A DNA stretch of 64,000 bases from Bacillus sp. M6-12 (GTDB taxonomy: Bacteria > Bacillota > Bacilli > Bacillales > DSM-1321): NCBI RefSeq assembly GCF_002860285.1, contig NZ_PGVF01000011.1, positions 62,001-126,000 on the forward strand, read 5' to 3'. Below the pieces are notes generated by a model, which was not told the origin of the DNA, ran no database searches, and saw only the letters and a program-made list of their open reading frames with translations. Of this stretch, positions 29,786-38,058 are shown in pieces; position 1 is the first letter of the stretch, and every line of letters begins with the position of its first letter. The translations under genes and the position numbers were made by a program.

Positions 29786-30478
29786 ATGAAACAAATCTTC
29801 GCAATGGGCGGCGGAGGTTTTTCGATGGAACCGGAAAATCTTGCTCTTGATAAATATCTGCTGGCACAATCAGAGGCAAAAGTACCAAAGGTGTGTTTTA
29901 TTCCGACAGCAAGCGGTGATTCTGAAGGCTATATTAAAAGGTTTTATGCAGCATTTGAAACACTGGATTGTACTCCCAGCCATTTGTCTTTATTCAAGCC
30001 GCCAACTCAAAATCTTGAAGATTTTGTATTGGATAGAGATATCATTTATGCGGGTGGAGGAAACACAAAGAACTTGCTTGTATTGTGGAGAGAATGGGGC
30101 CTGGACAAGGTGATGAAGAAAGCGTGGGAGAATGGAGTAATTCTGGCTGGAATCAGTGCGGGTTCAATTTGCTGGTTTGAAGAGGGAGTTACCGATTCCT
30201 TTGGACCTTTACGAGGATTGTCTGCCTTAGGCTTTTTAAAGGGGAGTAATTGTCCCCATTATGATGGGGAAAGTGAAAGAAGGCCGTCATACCATAGCCT
30301 GATCAAATCTGGATTGTTACAGGAAGGGTTTGCTGCAGATGATGGAGCAGCCCTGCATTTCGTTGGTGATGAATTGTCGATAGTAGTTACCTCACGGCCA
30401 AATGCAAGAGCTTATTATGTCCGCTCCATCAATGGCCAAGTTGAAGAAGAAAAGCTTGAACATATTTATTTAGGATGA
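29786..30478 (+). CDS. Peptidase E-like serine peptidase (family S51)
   Basis: A 230-residue cytosolic peptidase of family S51 (dipeptidase E / cyanophycinase fold). The nucleophile is Ser124 in GISAGSICWFE, with the upstream GGGNT turn (about 91-95). It matches the YgaJ-like Bacillus members in length. The ribosome binding site AAAGGAGG lies in the loop of a 5-bp inverted repeat (AGTGC / GCACT), which may be coincidence. It follows the MATE gene by 51 bases. Confidence 0.88.
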   Translation: MKQIFAMGGGGFSMEPENLALDKYLLAQSEAKVPKVCFIPTASGDSEGYIKRFYAAFETLDCTPSHLSLFKPPTQNLEDFVLDRDIIYAGGGNTKNLLVLWREWGLDKVMKKAWENGVILAGISAGSICWFEEGVTDSFGPLRGLSALGFLKGSNCPHYDGESERRPSYHSLIKSGLLQEGFAADDGAALHFVGDELSIVVTSRPNARAYYVRSINGQVEEEKLEHIYLG

Positions 30479-30630
30479 CAATTAAGATTAGTTGAAAGAA
30501 GGGTTAAATTTAGTAGTGTTTTCAAGGCTATTGTAGTTTAATGTGGAAATTTGTCAGTACTTAAATGTACCATTTCTGTCACTTTTACTATATGATGATA
30601 TCAATACTCAAAAAGGGGCGTGCTGAATTG

Positions 30631-30942
30631 ATGAGAAACTTTGCCCTTTTTATACTGATATTCCTGCTTGCATCCTTTTACGGCAGTAGTGACAAGCATA
30701 TTCCTAAAACAGAAACGACTCTTGAAATCGGTTCCGTCACTTTTGACCAGGTTAGTGATGATTCTTTCGGCGATAAATTCGGCAAGCTAGCCGGCAGTTT
30801 GGAAACTGCGTTTATTCTTACAGCATTAGTTCTGTCTGTCAGGCTTCTCTGCTTCCTCCATATTCCCTTTTTAAGGAGGCTAATATCGCTCACGCCCATT
30901 CGTTTTCAAGGGAATTATCTAGTTTATAGCCTTTGCAAATAA
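30631..30942 (+). CDS. Small membrane-associated protein, unknown
   Basis: A 103-residue protein: an N-terminal hydrophobic helix (signal or anchor, about 4-18), a polar segment with VTFDQVSDDSFGDKFG, and a second hydrophobic stretch (about 61-80). ATG 30631 is chosen because AAAAGGGG lies just upstream; the frame is open for 22 more codons without a better site. I do not recognise it. It is followed 38 bases later by a second tiny membrane protein and then a terminator, so they probably form one transcript. Confidence 0.5.
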   Translation: MRNFALFILIFLLASFYGSSDKHIPKTETTLEIGSVTFDQVSDDSFGDKFGKLAGSLETAFILTALVLSVRLLCFLHIPFLRRLISLTPIRFQGNYLVYSLCK

Positions 30943-30980
30943 GTAAGAAATTACTTTATACGCAAAGGAGGATCATATGT

Positions 30981-31097
30981 ATGATGTGGATTCGCTTTAT
31001 TATAATGGGCTTTTTTTCGTTAACAGCTATTAGTTTATTAACGTTCCAGGGTATTGAAATTCTAGATGCATTTTTGGAAATGTTCAAAAATAAATAA
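30981..31097 (+). CDS. 38-residue single-helix membrane peptide
   Basis: ATG 30981 follows a perfect AAAGGAGGAT site by 7 bases. The product is a 38-residue peptide with one transmembrane helix (IIMGFFSLTAISLLTF) and an amphipathic tail ending FKNK. A terminator starts about 50 bases downstream. No family is recognised. It shares a likely transcript with the preceding small protein. Confidence 0.55.
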   Translation: MMWIRFIIMGFFSLTAISLLTFQGIEILDAFLEMFKNK

Positions 31098-31150
31098 GCC
31101 GCAAAAATGCAACTTAATAATATGTACCACTATTTATTTTTAAATAATTT

Positions 31151-31188
31151 AAGCCTGTATCCTCGTTACTTAGCAACGATCGATACAG
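31151..31188 (+). terminator. Terminator after the small membrane genes
   Basis: AGCCTGTATC / GATACAGGCT stem with a loop that itself contains CGTT-AACG, then T7. Confidence 0.9.
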
Positions 31189-31491
31189 GCTTTTTTTATT
31201 TGGATACCGTAAATATTTTCTTGGCCATAGAAAGGGAGAATATTTGAAGTAAGTTAAACATGGAGGTTCTTATGGAATTGACCTGTTATCCCGACATCAA
31301 TGAAGTGCAAAGCCAAAATACTAGGAGGCTAATTTTTTTCTGACTATTATTTTTGTAAATATTGCATTGGTGTGCTTTTCTTTTTATTCCCGCTGATTTT
31401 AATTAACAAAGTTTCTGCATCACAATTCATAAACTTCCACACTCAGAATAAATCATCAAGAAAAAAGAGTAAGGAATATGATAATAAATTG
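31189..31491 (+). other. Gene-poor stretch with a weak 23-codon ORF
   Basis: ATG 31272 behind TGGAGG opens a 23-codon frame ending at 31343, and a second AGGAGG stands at 31323. The second is followed by an AT-rich hydrophobic frame with no good start. This may be a decayed small-gene pair; I do not annotate a gene here. Confidence 0.3.
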
Positions 31492-31623
31492 CTAAGGCTG
31501 GTTTTTGCGTTCCACTTTCTTAGTCATGTAATGAGGTTTTCTGGCTACTGCCCATAAAACTGAAATAAACGCCAAACCTAAGATTCCAGTGATAATCCAA
31601 GTAATAAGTTCAATTGCTGCCAT
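31492..31623 (-). CDS. 43-residue single-helix membrane protein
   Basis: On the minus strand ATG 31623 follows a GGGGGGCGCAATT site. The 43-residue product has an N-terminal transmembrane helix (about 4-27, LITWIITGILGLAFISVLWAV) and a basic tail with RKPHYMTKKVERK. Such short anchor-plus-basic-tail proteins are common and unclassified in Bacillus. The codon pattern and RBS support it being real; function unknown. Confidence 0.6.
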   Translation of the reverse strand: MAAIELITWIITGILGLAFISVLWAVARKPHYMTKKVERKNQP

Positions 31624-31779
31624 GTAATTGCGCCCCCCTTCTTAGCTAGTGTTTTAAAGATATGCACGAACGATTGTTTTTTTGCTTACCCGAATTTATT
31701 TGCTTATAAACACCGTATGGGTTATTTTACCATTTGCTAAGTTTATCAGGGCAGTCAAACCCTATAAAAAGAAATTTTA

Positions 31780-32649
31780 TTATTTTTTTTCCTTTTCTGT
31801 GCTTTGAATTAACTCACTCTCAAGATAGTCACCATCAATAAACCACCTATCAGCAGCATTATCCCGTTTTATAACAAAGCGAATAACTTTTTTTTCCTTA
31901 GGCTTATTATTCTGTTTTAATTCCACTTTTGCTGGTAATTCTGTGAGTATCAAACCATCCTCTTCCTTTTTAGGCTGTAAGACCGTTATCCCCAAGTAAG
32001 AAATTTCATCCAGCTCTTTTTCTAGTTTTTCCTTATTTCTTCCAAAAGCAACGGTTTGCTTAAGGATTTCCTTATCATGCATATTAACGGACTGTGAAAA
32101 GACATCTATTAATTCAGCAGGAGAAAGACTATCTATATATTCATCCAGTTTTCCGCCGGCTTTTAAAATCATTAATTTATGCAGGGGATCAGTTTTACGT
32201 GAACGGTGAGTGGTGCTCCCTAAAAAGTGAATGCAAAAATGACCTCGAAAACCGTTTGTAAGAGCACCAGCTCCATGAGGCATTCCGTGCATGGAAGCGG
32301 CAATCATCTGATCGTTAACCAGAACAATAATCGCCTTTCTCTTCCAGCTCCATCTCCCTTTATAAATTTTCTTCATAACCTTCGTGTCCTGCTTAGTTAA
32401 AGGCTGCACGTCTGCATGTTGGCTCCCGGCTCTCCTTTGAACCTTAAATTGCATGCCCGATTCTACATCAATTATAGTAAACACGGTGCCTTTTGGCACA
32501 ATTTGATTGGCCATGTCCCATGGTAAAGCTTCCACCTTAAAGCTAATAGGACTGTCATATTTTTCAATAAATTCAATTTTAGTTGAAGCTTCTGCCGGTC
32601 CTGTTAAGAGAATGAGAAATATAACAAGCAGGAATGTTGTTTTCAGCAT
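31780..32649 (-). CDS. Secreted protein with Cys/His motif, possibly cell-wall acting
   Basis: A 289-residue protein with a signal peptide (cleavage near residue 21, AEA). The core runs from about 55 to 150 (SGMQFKVQRRAG, H78-A-D, DT-x-MKK, WSWKRKAI) and ends in a dense motif ASMHGMPHGAG...GHFCIHFLGSTTH with His121, His125, His137, Cys139, His141 and His148. I recall the same HGMPHG/GHFCIHF pattern in unassigned secreted proteins of Firmicutes, some joined to peptidoglycan-binding domains. It loosely resembles the His-Cys signature of L,D-transpeptidases, but that is inference. The C-terminal 100 residues are Lys/Glu-rich and variable. It is transcribed opposite to the VanW gene. Confidence 0.7.
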   Translation of the reverse strand: MLKTTFLLVIFLILLTGPAEASTKIEFIEKYDSPISFKVEALPWDMANQIVPKGTVFTIIDVESGMQFKVQRRAGSQHADVQPLTKQDTKVMKKIYKGRWSWKRKAIIVLVNDQMIAASMHGMPHGAGALTNGFRGHFCIHFLGSTTHRSRKTDPLHKLMILKAGGKLDEYIDSLSPAELIDVFSQSVNMHDKEILKQTVAFGRNKEKLEKELDEISYLGITVLQPKKEEDGLILTELPAKVELKQNNKPKEKKVIRFVIKRDNAADRWFIDGDYLESELIQSTEKEKK

Positions 32650-32813
32650 TAATTGACACCTCTTTTTTTACTTATATTTTTCTAAAGAGGCACTCGCCAA
32701 TAGACGAAATTTCTGGAAGAAAGTTTCCCAAAACCATTCTGATAAAACAAGCCGAACAGGTAATACTTTTTGTATAAGAATTTCTTCGAATTATCATTTA
32801 GAAGTGCAGGGAG

Positions 32814-33686
32814 GTGGACCGGCTGTTAAAATTATCTATGCTAGCAGGACTGCTTATAGTTGGCCAGATCGGTAATTATTCAAATGATTTGGTAATTCTC
32901 CATAAGGAATCCGAAATCAACCGTGTAAACCGTACAGATGTTTCTGCTGCTTCAACAGTTATACCAATCATTAATGTCAGTAAGTATCTGAAGTTTTTAG
33001 ATCAACTTGAAAAACAAATGTATCAGGAGCCTATAAACGCCTTTATTGATAAAAACGGAAATATTATACCGGGTGTGTCAGGTTACCAGCTGTATCGTGA
33101 TGAATTCAGCAGCCAGTTTTTCCGTTATTACTATAACAGCGGTTCTTCAAGAATCGATGTACCTTTATTACCAATTCATCCAAAAGTAGATGAAGAGCTG
33201 CTTGCGGAAATACGTGTCCATAGGATTGGTCAATTCGTTTCTTCATTTAATCCTTCCAATAAAAATCGGTCTCATAATATCGCTCTTGCTGCCGAGGCAT
33301 TAAATAATCATGTGGTATTTCCGCAGGAAACTTTTTCGTTTAATAAGGTTGTTGGGAAAAGAACCGAATCAAAAGGATATCGTAAAGCAAAGGTCATCAT
33401 ACGGGGAGAATTTTCTGAAGGAATTGGCGGAGGGATTTGCCAGGTTTCATCCACATTGTTTAATGCTGTGGACGATGCAGGTATGAAAATTGTAGAGCGC
33501 TATTGCCATACGAGACAGGTACCGTATGTCCCCTTTGGACGTGATGCCACGGTAAGCTGGTATGGTCCAGACTTTAAATTTAAGAATAACTACAATCAGC
33601 CAATCCTAATTATGGCAAAAGCTCAGGGAGGCCTGATGATAATAAATATTTACTCCTCTGAAGCAGTTAAATTTATTTCTGGGTAG
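32814..33686 (+). CDS. VanW family protein
   Basis: About 290 residues with an N-terminal hydrophobic anchor (about 8-22) and a VanW domain in the second half: FSFNKVVGKRT, then EGIGGGICQVSSTLFNA, then RDATVSWYGPDFKFKN. VanW domains are widespread in secreted or membrane-anchored proteins of Gram-positives; biochemical role unknown. The start is uncertain: GTG 32814 lies very close to GGGAGG, and ATG 32838 would shorten the anchor. Confidence 0.85.
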   Translation: MDRLLKLSMLAGLLIVGQIGNYSNDLVILHKESEINRVNRTDVSAASTVIPIINVSKYLKFLDQLEKQMYQEPINAFIDKNGNIIPGVSGYQLYRDEFSSQFFRYYYNSGSSRIDVPLLPIHPKVDEELLAEIRVHRIGQFVSSFNPSNKNRSHNIALAAEALNNHVVFPQETFSFNKVVGKRTESKGYRKAKVIIRGEFSEGIGGGICQVSSTLFNAVDDAGMKIVERYCHTRQVPYVPFGRDATVSWYGPDFKFKNNYNQPILIMAKAQGGLMIINIYSSEAVKFISG

Positions 33687-33740
33687 ATATCTTAAAGCTG
33701 TATAGAATTAAGGTTTTTTTTCGACGAAATCAGCATATAA

Positions 33741-33776
33741 GGCCCGTTTTCACTTGTAAAGTGGGGCGGGCTTTCC
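33741..33776 (+). terminator. Terminator-like hairpin after vanW
   Basis: GCCCG / CGGGC with an inner CAC / GTG step and CTTTCCCATTTT tail; imperfect. Confidence 0.5.
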
Positions 33777-33867
33777 CATTTTGTCCGGGGATTTCCGAAA
33801 AACTGCTGACTAATTCTCTGCAGTTAGGAAACATTACTAAATAAATACAGGGCAGGGAGGGAGAAGA

Positions 33868-35412
33868 ATGCGAAAAAAATTTTTCAAACGTATCCTTAAA
33901 AAGTTAAAAACTTCACCGCCCAACCCTCCTGAAGTGAGCGCTCACGGTGAAATTGCCTTAAAGAAACAGGATATTAAGGATACCCTTGACCAGAACTTAA
34001 AAATTTTTAAAAGCTTGTATTCTGTTCCCGATAATGCTGACGTGAAGGTAAGGGAGATTTTCATACCAAGGCTTAAACGCAATGCCGCCATCCTGTTTAT
34101 AGCCTCGATAACCGATGCGCTAGAAATTGAAGCGAGGATTATTGATCCGCTCCTCCATGAATCAGAATCCGATGCTGAAATACTGAATATCATTTCAGCC
34201 CGGTCAGTGAAAACTGCAAAGAAAATAGAAGATATTGTGGACGAGGTCAATAATGGAAATGCGGCTATTTTTGTGGATGGTGATATGCAATGCTATCTTG
34301 CAGATGCTTCCAGTTTTCAGGCAAGACCCGTTGGAAAGGCCGAGAATGAAGTAGTCCTTAAAGGGCCAAAGGAAGCATTTACGGAAAAAGCGCTCGTAAA
34401 TCTATCTCTTGTCCGGAAGAATTTCCGTAATGAAAGCCTTGTTGCTGAAAAAGCAGTTGTTGCAAAAAGGGCCAATAATGGGTTGTTTATCCTTTATGTA
34501 AAAGATCTGGTAAACGAGGACTTGCTGAAAAAAGTGAAAGACCGTATTTCAAAGATTGACATCGCTGCCGTCCAAAACATCAGTTTGCTGGAACAGCTCA
34601 TTGAAGACAGGAAAAACTCTTTATTTCCTACCATTCTATATACAGAAAGGCCGGACAGGGCCACGAGCTTTCTTCAAGAAGGCCATATTGTGCTGTTTAT
34701 GGATAACGCCCCGGCTTGTCTGGTTATTCCAGTTACCTTCTGGTCTTTTTTTCATAACCCGGAAGAGCATTATTTGCGTTTTCCTTATGCAAATTTTACC
34801 CGTTTACTGCGATTTCTTGCCTTATTTAATACCATATTCATTTCAGCTTCTTATATTGCCATTGCCAATTATCACTCCGGGATGATACCGCCTGACCTGC
34901 TGCTAGCTATATCGGCAACACGGGAAAAAGTACCATTTCCGGCCATAGTTGAAATCTTGCTTATGGAATTTGCCTTTGAATTGATCCGGGAAGCGGGGCT
35001 GCGAGTCCCAAGTCCAATTGGTCCAACGATCGGGATAGTCGGTGCCCTCATTTTGGGGCAAGCAGCAGTTCAGGCGAATGTTATCAGTCCGCTGGTTATC
35101 ATTATAGTCGCACTCGGGGGACTGAGTTCATTTGCCATCAACGAGATTCATTTTAATTTCACGATCCGAATAATAAAATTTCCATTTATCCTTGTAGCGG
35201 GCGTATTTGGGATTTTTGGATTGACTGCCTTATTTGTCGGGGGGCTGTATTACGCAGTTTCTATTAAATCTTTTGGAGTCCCATACTTTGCTCCTTTTAC
35301 CCCTAAATACAGATCGTCTGGGGATCTTTTATTTAGAAAAAAGATTAGCAGTGAAAGATTTAGGCCTGGTTATCTGAAACCAAAAGACGGCATAAAAAAG
35401 GGAGAAGTGTAA
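33868..35412 (+). CDS. Spore germinant receptor A subunit (GerA family)
   Basis: A 514-residue GerAA-type subunit: a soluble N-terminal half of about 280 residues, then several transmembrane helices, with the conserved EHYLRFPYANFTRLLRF, PDLLLAISATREKVPFP and REAGLRVPSPIGPTIGIVG stretches. GerA-type receptors in the inner spore membrane bind amino acids, sugars or nucleosides and trigger germination. The specific germinant cannot be inferred. GGGAGGGAGAAG precedes the ATG. The B-subunit gene starts two bases after the stop. Confidence 0.93.
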   Translation: MRKKFFKRILKKLKTSPPNPPEVSAHGEIALKKQDIKDTLDQNLKIFKSLYSVPDNADVKVREIFIPRLKRNAAILFIASITDALEIEARIIDPLLHESESDAEILNIISARSVKTAKKIEDIVDEVNNGNAAIFVDGDMQCYLADASSFQARPVGKAENEVVLKGPKEAFTEKALVNLSLVRKNFRNESLVAEKAVVAKRANNGLFILYVKDLVNEDLLKKVKDRISKIDIAAVQNISLLEQLIEDRKNSLFPTILYTERPDRATSFLQEGHIVLFMDNAPACLVIPVTFWSFFHNPEEHYLRFPYANFTRLLRFLALFNTIFISASYIAIANYHSGMIPPDLLLAISATREKVPFPAIVEILLMEFAFELIREAGLRVPSPIGPTIGIVGALILGQAAVQANVISPLVIIIVALGGLSSFAINEIHFNFTIRIIKFPFILVAGVFGIFGLTALFVGGLYYAVSIKSFGVPYFAPFTPKYRSSGDLLFRKKISSERFRPGYLKPKDGIKKGEV

Positions 35413-35414
35413 AT

Positions 35415-36527
35415 GTGAAAGGGAATATTAAAGGGAAAATAGGAATTAGAGAATATGTTGCCATTTTGGTTATGATGATTGGTGCCAAGCTATCTGATGA
35501 TACTCCAGCCCTGCTGTTTGATGAGCTTGAAAGTTCAGCCTGGATGATTCCCTTGCTTTCAGGACTGATGAGCTTCCTGCCGGTCTTTCTGCTTATCAGG
35601 CTGCTTTTGCATTACGAAAACAAAAATCTGCATGAAATAAATCTTTCTTTATTCGGTCGCTATTTTGGTTTTTTCATCTCTTTTTGTCTGTGGCTGATAG
35701 GATCTTTTGCACTGGTAGTCGATTCTCGCAGCTATGTGGATATCATAAAGACCATGTATTTCCCGGCAACACCTTCCGTCATTATTTATCTGGCCATGAT
35801 GGCTGTAGTCGCATATGGTGCTAAGAAGGGGATTGAGGCAATAGGTTCAGTAGCTTATTCCCTAGTCTACTATGTAAAAGGGTTTTTATTATTAGCTTTC
35901 ATCCTGGTGATGCGGGATGTCGACTTTTCTAAAATATTTCCGATATTTGGTTCGGGTCCAGTTAATATTATACAAGAAAGTACTCATAACTTGGCTATTT
36001 ATGCAGACATTCTATATATGGGATTAATTTTCCCTTATTTGGCTAAAGGAAGGGACATGAAGAAGGGTACTTGGTTTGCTCTGATATATCTAATGGTAGA
36101 ACTAAGCTTTTCTTTTCTGATTTATTTAACGCTCTTTGACTATCTTCCAGTCAAAATGATGAATTATCCTTTTCATGAATTAATCCGATATATCAGTTTT
36201 GGAGAGTTTTTGACTAATATAGAAACACTATTTGTTCCAATTTGGCTTATTGCAACCTTTGTCCGCTTTTCGGCCTATTTATATTTAAATGCCCTTCTAT
36301 TTGGAGATTTGTTTAAGATTAAGAACTTTGAATATATTGTCCCTTCCCTTGCCCTGATTTTCGTAGGGTTTGGGATGCTGATGGAAACTCCCACCTTTAC
36401 AATATTTTCATTAAGGAAAAATTTATATTTATACTTAAGTCCATTATTTTTTTTCCTGCCGATACTGCTTTGGCTAACAGCAAGCTTTAAAGGGGAGTTT
36501 AAAAATGGAAAAAAGAAACATGCGTAG
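35415..36527 (+). CDS. Spore germinant receptor B subunit (GerB family permease)
   Basis: A 370-residue, ten-helix protein of the GerAB / APC-type permease family (KISVREY-like opening, GIREYVAILVMMIGAKL). It is thought to hold the germinant-binding pocket. GTG 35415 follows GGGAGAAG. It overlaps the C-subunit gene by 23 bases. Confidence 0.92.
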   Translation: MKGNIKGKIGIREYVAILVMMIGAKLSDDTPALLFDELESSAWMIPLLSGLMSFLPVFLLIRLLLHYENKNLHEINLSLFGRYFGFFISFCLWLIGSFALVVDSRSYVDIIKTMYFPATPSVIIYLAMMAVVAYGAKKGIEAIGSVAYSLVYYVKGFLLLAFILVMRDVDFSKIFPIFGSGPVNIIQESTHNLAIYADILYMGLIFPYLAKGRDMKKGTWFALIYLMVELSFSFLIYLTLFDYLPVKMMNYPFHELIRYISFGEFLTNIETLFVPIWLIATFVRFSAYLYLNALLFGDLFKIKNFEYIVPSLALIFVGFGMLMETPTFTIFSLRKNLYLYLSPLFFFLPILLWLTASFKGEFKNGKKKHA

Positions 36528-37761
36528 AAAGCTGCTTTTAATCCCAATAGTTCTATTAATGATTCTTCCTTCAGGGTGCTACGATATGAGAGAGGTTGAC
36601 AAACTGGCGTTTGTCGTGGCTATGGGTATTGATAAGTCCAAGAATGAAAACCAGCTGAAAATTACATTCGTAATTGCAAATCCTGAGGTGGGCTCCCTGG
36701 TCAGCGGAAGTACTGACGAACCGCCCCAAGAGGTCATCACAATACATTCAAGTGATTTTATTACTGCGAAAAATACAGCCAATACGATTGTAGCTAAGCA
36801 GTTGACCTATGAACTGCTCCAATTGATGGTAGTGTCTGAGGAGCTGGCAAGCGATAATAACTTTATTCGCTGGTTTTATGATACAACAAAGGACAGGGAA
36901 ATCCGCCGGGATACCTATTTAGCCATCTCGAAAGAAGAAGCAAGCGATTATTTCAAAAATAATAAACCAAAGCTGGAGACAAGGCCTCATAAGTATTTCC
37001 AGTTGATGATTAGAAGAGGGGTGGAAACCGGAATGCTCCCTGATTCCACTTTCCATCGTTTCTATGAAATTACTGAGCAGGATGCCGATGCATTTTTAGC
37101 CATTTATACGACTGCAAAGCCGAAGGAAAATCCGCCGCTGAGACATGAAGATGAGTATATAGCGGGAGAAGTGGCTGCAAATGGAAACGCTAATACAACC
37201 CAATTTGCCGGGGCAGCTGTTTTCAAGGAAGGAGTCATGGTTGGCAAATTAAATGGCCAGGAAACCAGGTTAGCTTCTATATTGGATGAAACAACAGACA
37301 TTCAAGACGTTCTCTCAACGATCCACGACCCTTTTAACAAGAAGTACCGGCTTGCGATAAGAATACATAAAAAACAGAATAATAAAGTAAACGTGAATGT
37401 GGACCAAAATCCGCCTAAAGTCCGGATCGAGGTTCCGCTTGTCTTAGATGTTTTATCCGACAGATCGATGGTAGACTACACAAAAGATGCCAGAAAACGA
37501 GAGATATTAAGAAAACAAATTAAAACAGATTTTGAAAGAGAATTTAATAAATTAATCTCTAAGTCGCAAAAAGAATTTAAAGCCTGTGTGTTCCCTCTAT
37601 CATTGGATGCCAGAAAACATTTTCTTACAAATGCTGAGTATAGGAAATTTAACTGGATGAAAACTTATCCGGAAATGGACATTCATGTTTCTGTCAATAT
37701 ACAACTCAGCGGTTTAGGCAAACAAACAAAAGTACCAAAAATTCAGCATTTGAGGGATTAA
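36505..37761 (+). CDS. Spore germinant receptor C subunit lipoprotein (Ger(x)C)
   Basis: A 418-residue GerAC-family lipoprotein. The signal sequence ends in the lipobox LPSGC (Cys about 29), followed by the family's YDMREVDKLAFVVAMGID. The rest is the three-domain GerC ectodomain. ATG 36505 has AAGGGGAG upstream. It is followed two bases later by the small D-like gene. Confidence 0.92.
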   Translation: MEKRNMRRKLLLIPIVLLMILPSGCYDMREVDKLAFVVAMGIDKSKNENQLKITFVIANPEVGSLVSGSTDEPPQEVITIHSSDFITAKNTANTIVAKQLTYELLQLMVVSEELASDNNFIRWFYDTTKDREIRRDTYLAISKEEASDYFKNNKPKLETRPHKYFQLMIRRGVETGMLPDSTFHRFYEITEQDADAFLAIYTTAKPKENPPLRHEDEYIAGEVAANGNANTTQFAGAAVFKEGVMVGKLNGQETRLASILDETTDIQDVLSTIHDPFNKKYRLAIRIHKKQNNKVNVNVDQNPPKVRIEVPLVLDVLSDRSMVDYTKDARKREILRKQIKTDFEREFNKLISKSQKEFKACVFPLSLDARKHFLTNAEYRKFNWMKTYPEMDIHVSVNIQLSGLGKQTKVPKIQHLRD

Positions 37762-37763
37762 AG

Positions 37764-37928
37764 ATGAATTTTTTTATTATGTTAATTGTACTCTTTGTTA
37801 TTCTATACACAATCGGTTTTGCAGTATCTTTACGGAAGGAGAAGAATAAACGGGGTTCGGTGGCAGTTATGGTATTGGCAGCTGCCCTTGTTGTTCTTCC
37901 ATTTCTTGTTGCCAATAATTTAAAATGA
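37764..37928 (+). CDS. Candidate germinant receptor D subunit (two-helix small protein)
   Basis: A 54-residue protein of two transmembrane helices (about 2-21 and 33-50) joined by a short basic loop (LRKEKNKRGS). It starts two bases after the gerC stop with GAGGGATTAAAG as its site. Small two-helix D subunits of about 55-75 residues accompany many gerA-type operons of Bacillus and modulate germination. Size, topology and position fit exactly. The individual sequence is too short to confirm by motif. Confidence 0.7.
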   Translation: MNFFIMLIVLFVILYTIGFAVSLRKEKNKRGSVAVMVLAAALVVLPFLVANNLK

Positions 37929-38058
37929 TAGTAACGTTTTTTGTGCTGGATTATTTTGGTTTATCTTTTTATAATGGAGTAATCATACATTTTTTGCACA
38001 TAATTCGAAGTCTGGCCAGCAGTTATGTATGAAATTTCATTTAGAATAGTGTGAAACT

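Noticed and set aside
31372..31557. 61-codon plus-strand frame with hydrophobic start
   Set aside because: Non-ATG start without a site and it overlaps the better supported 43-residue minus-strand gene.
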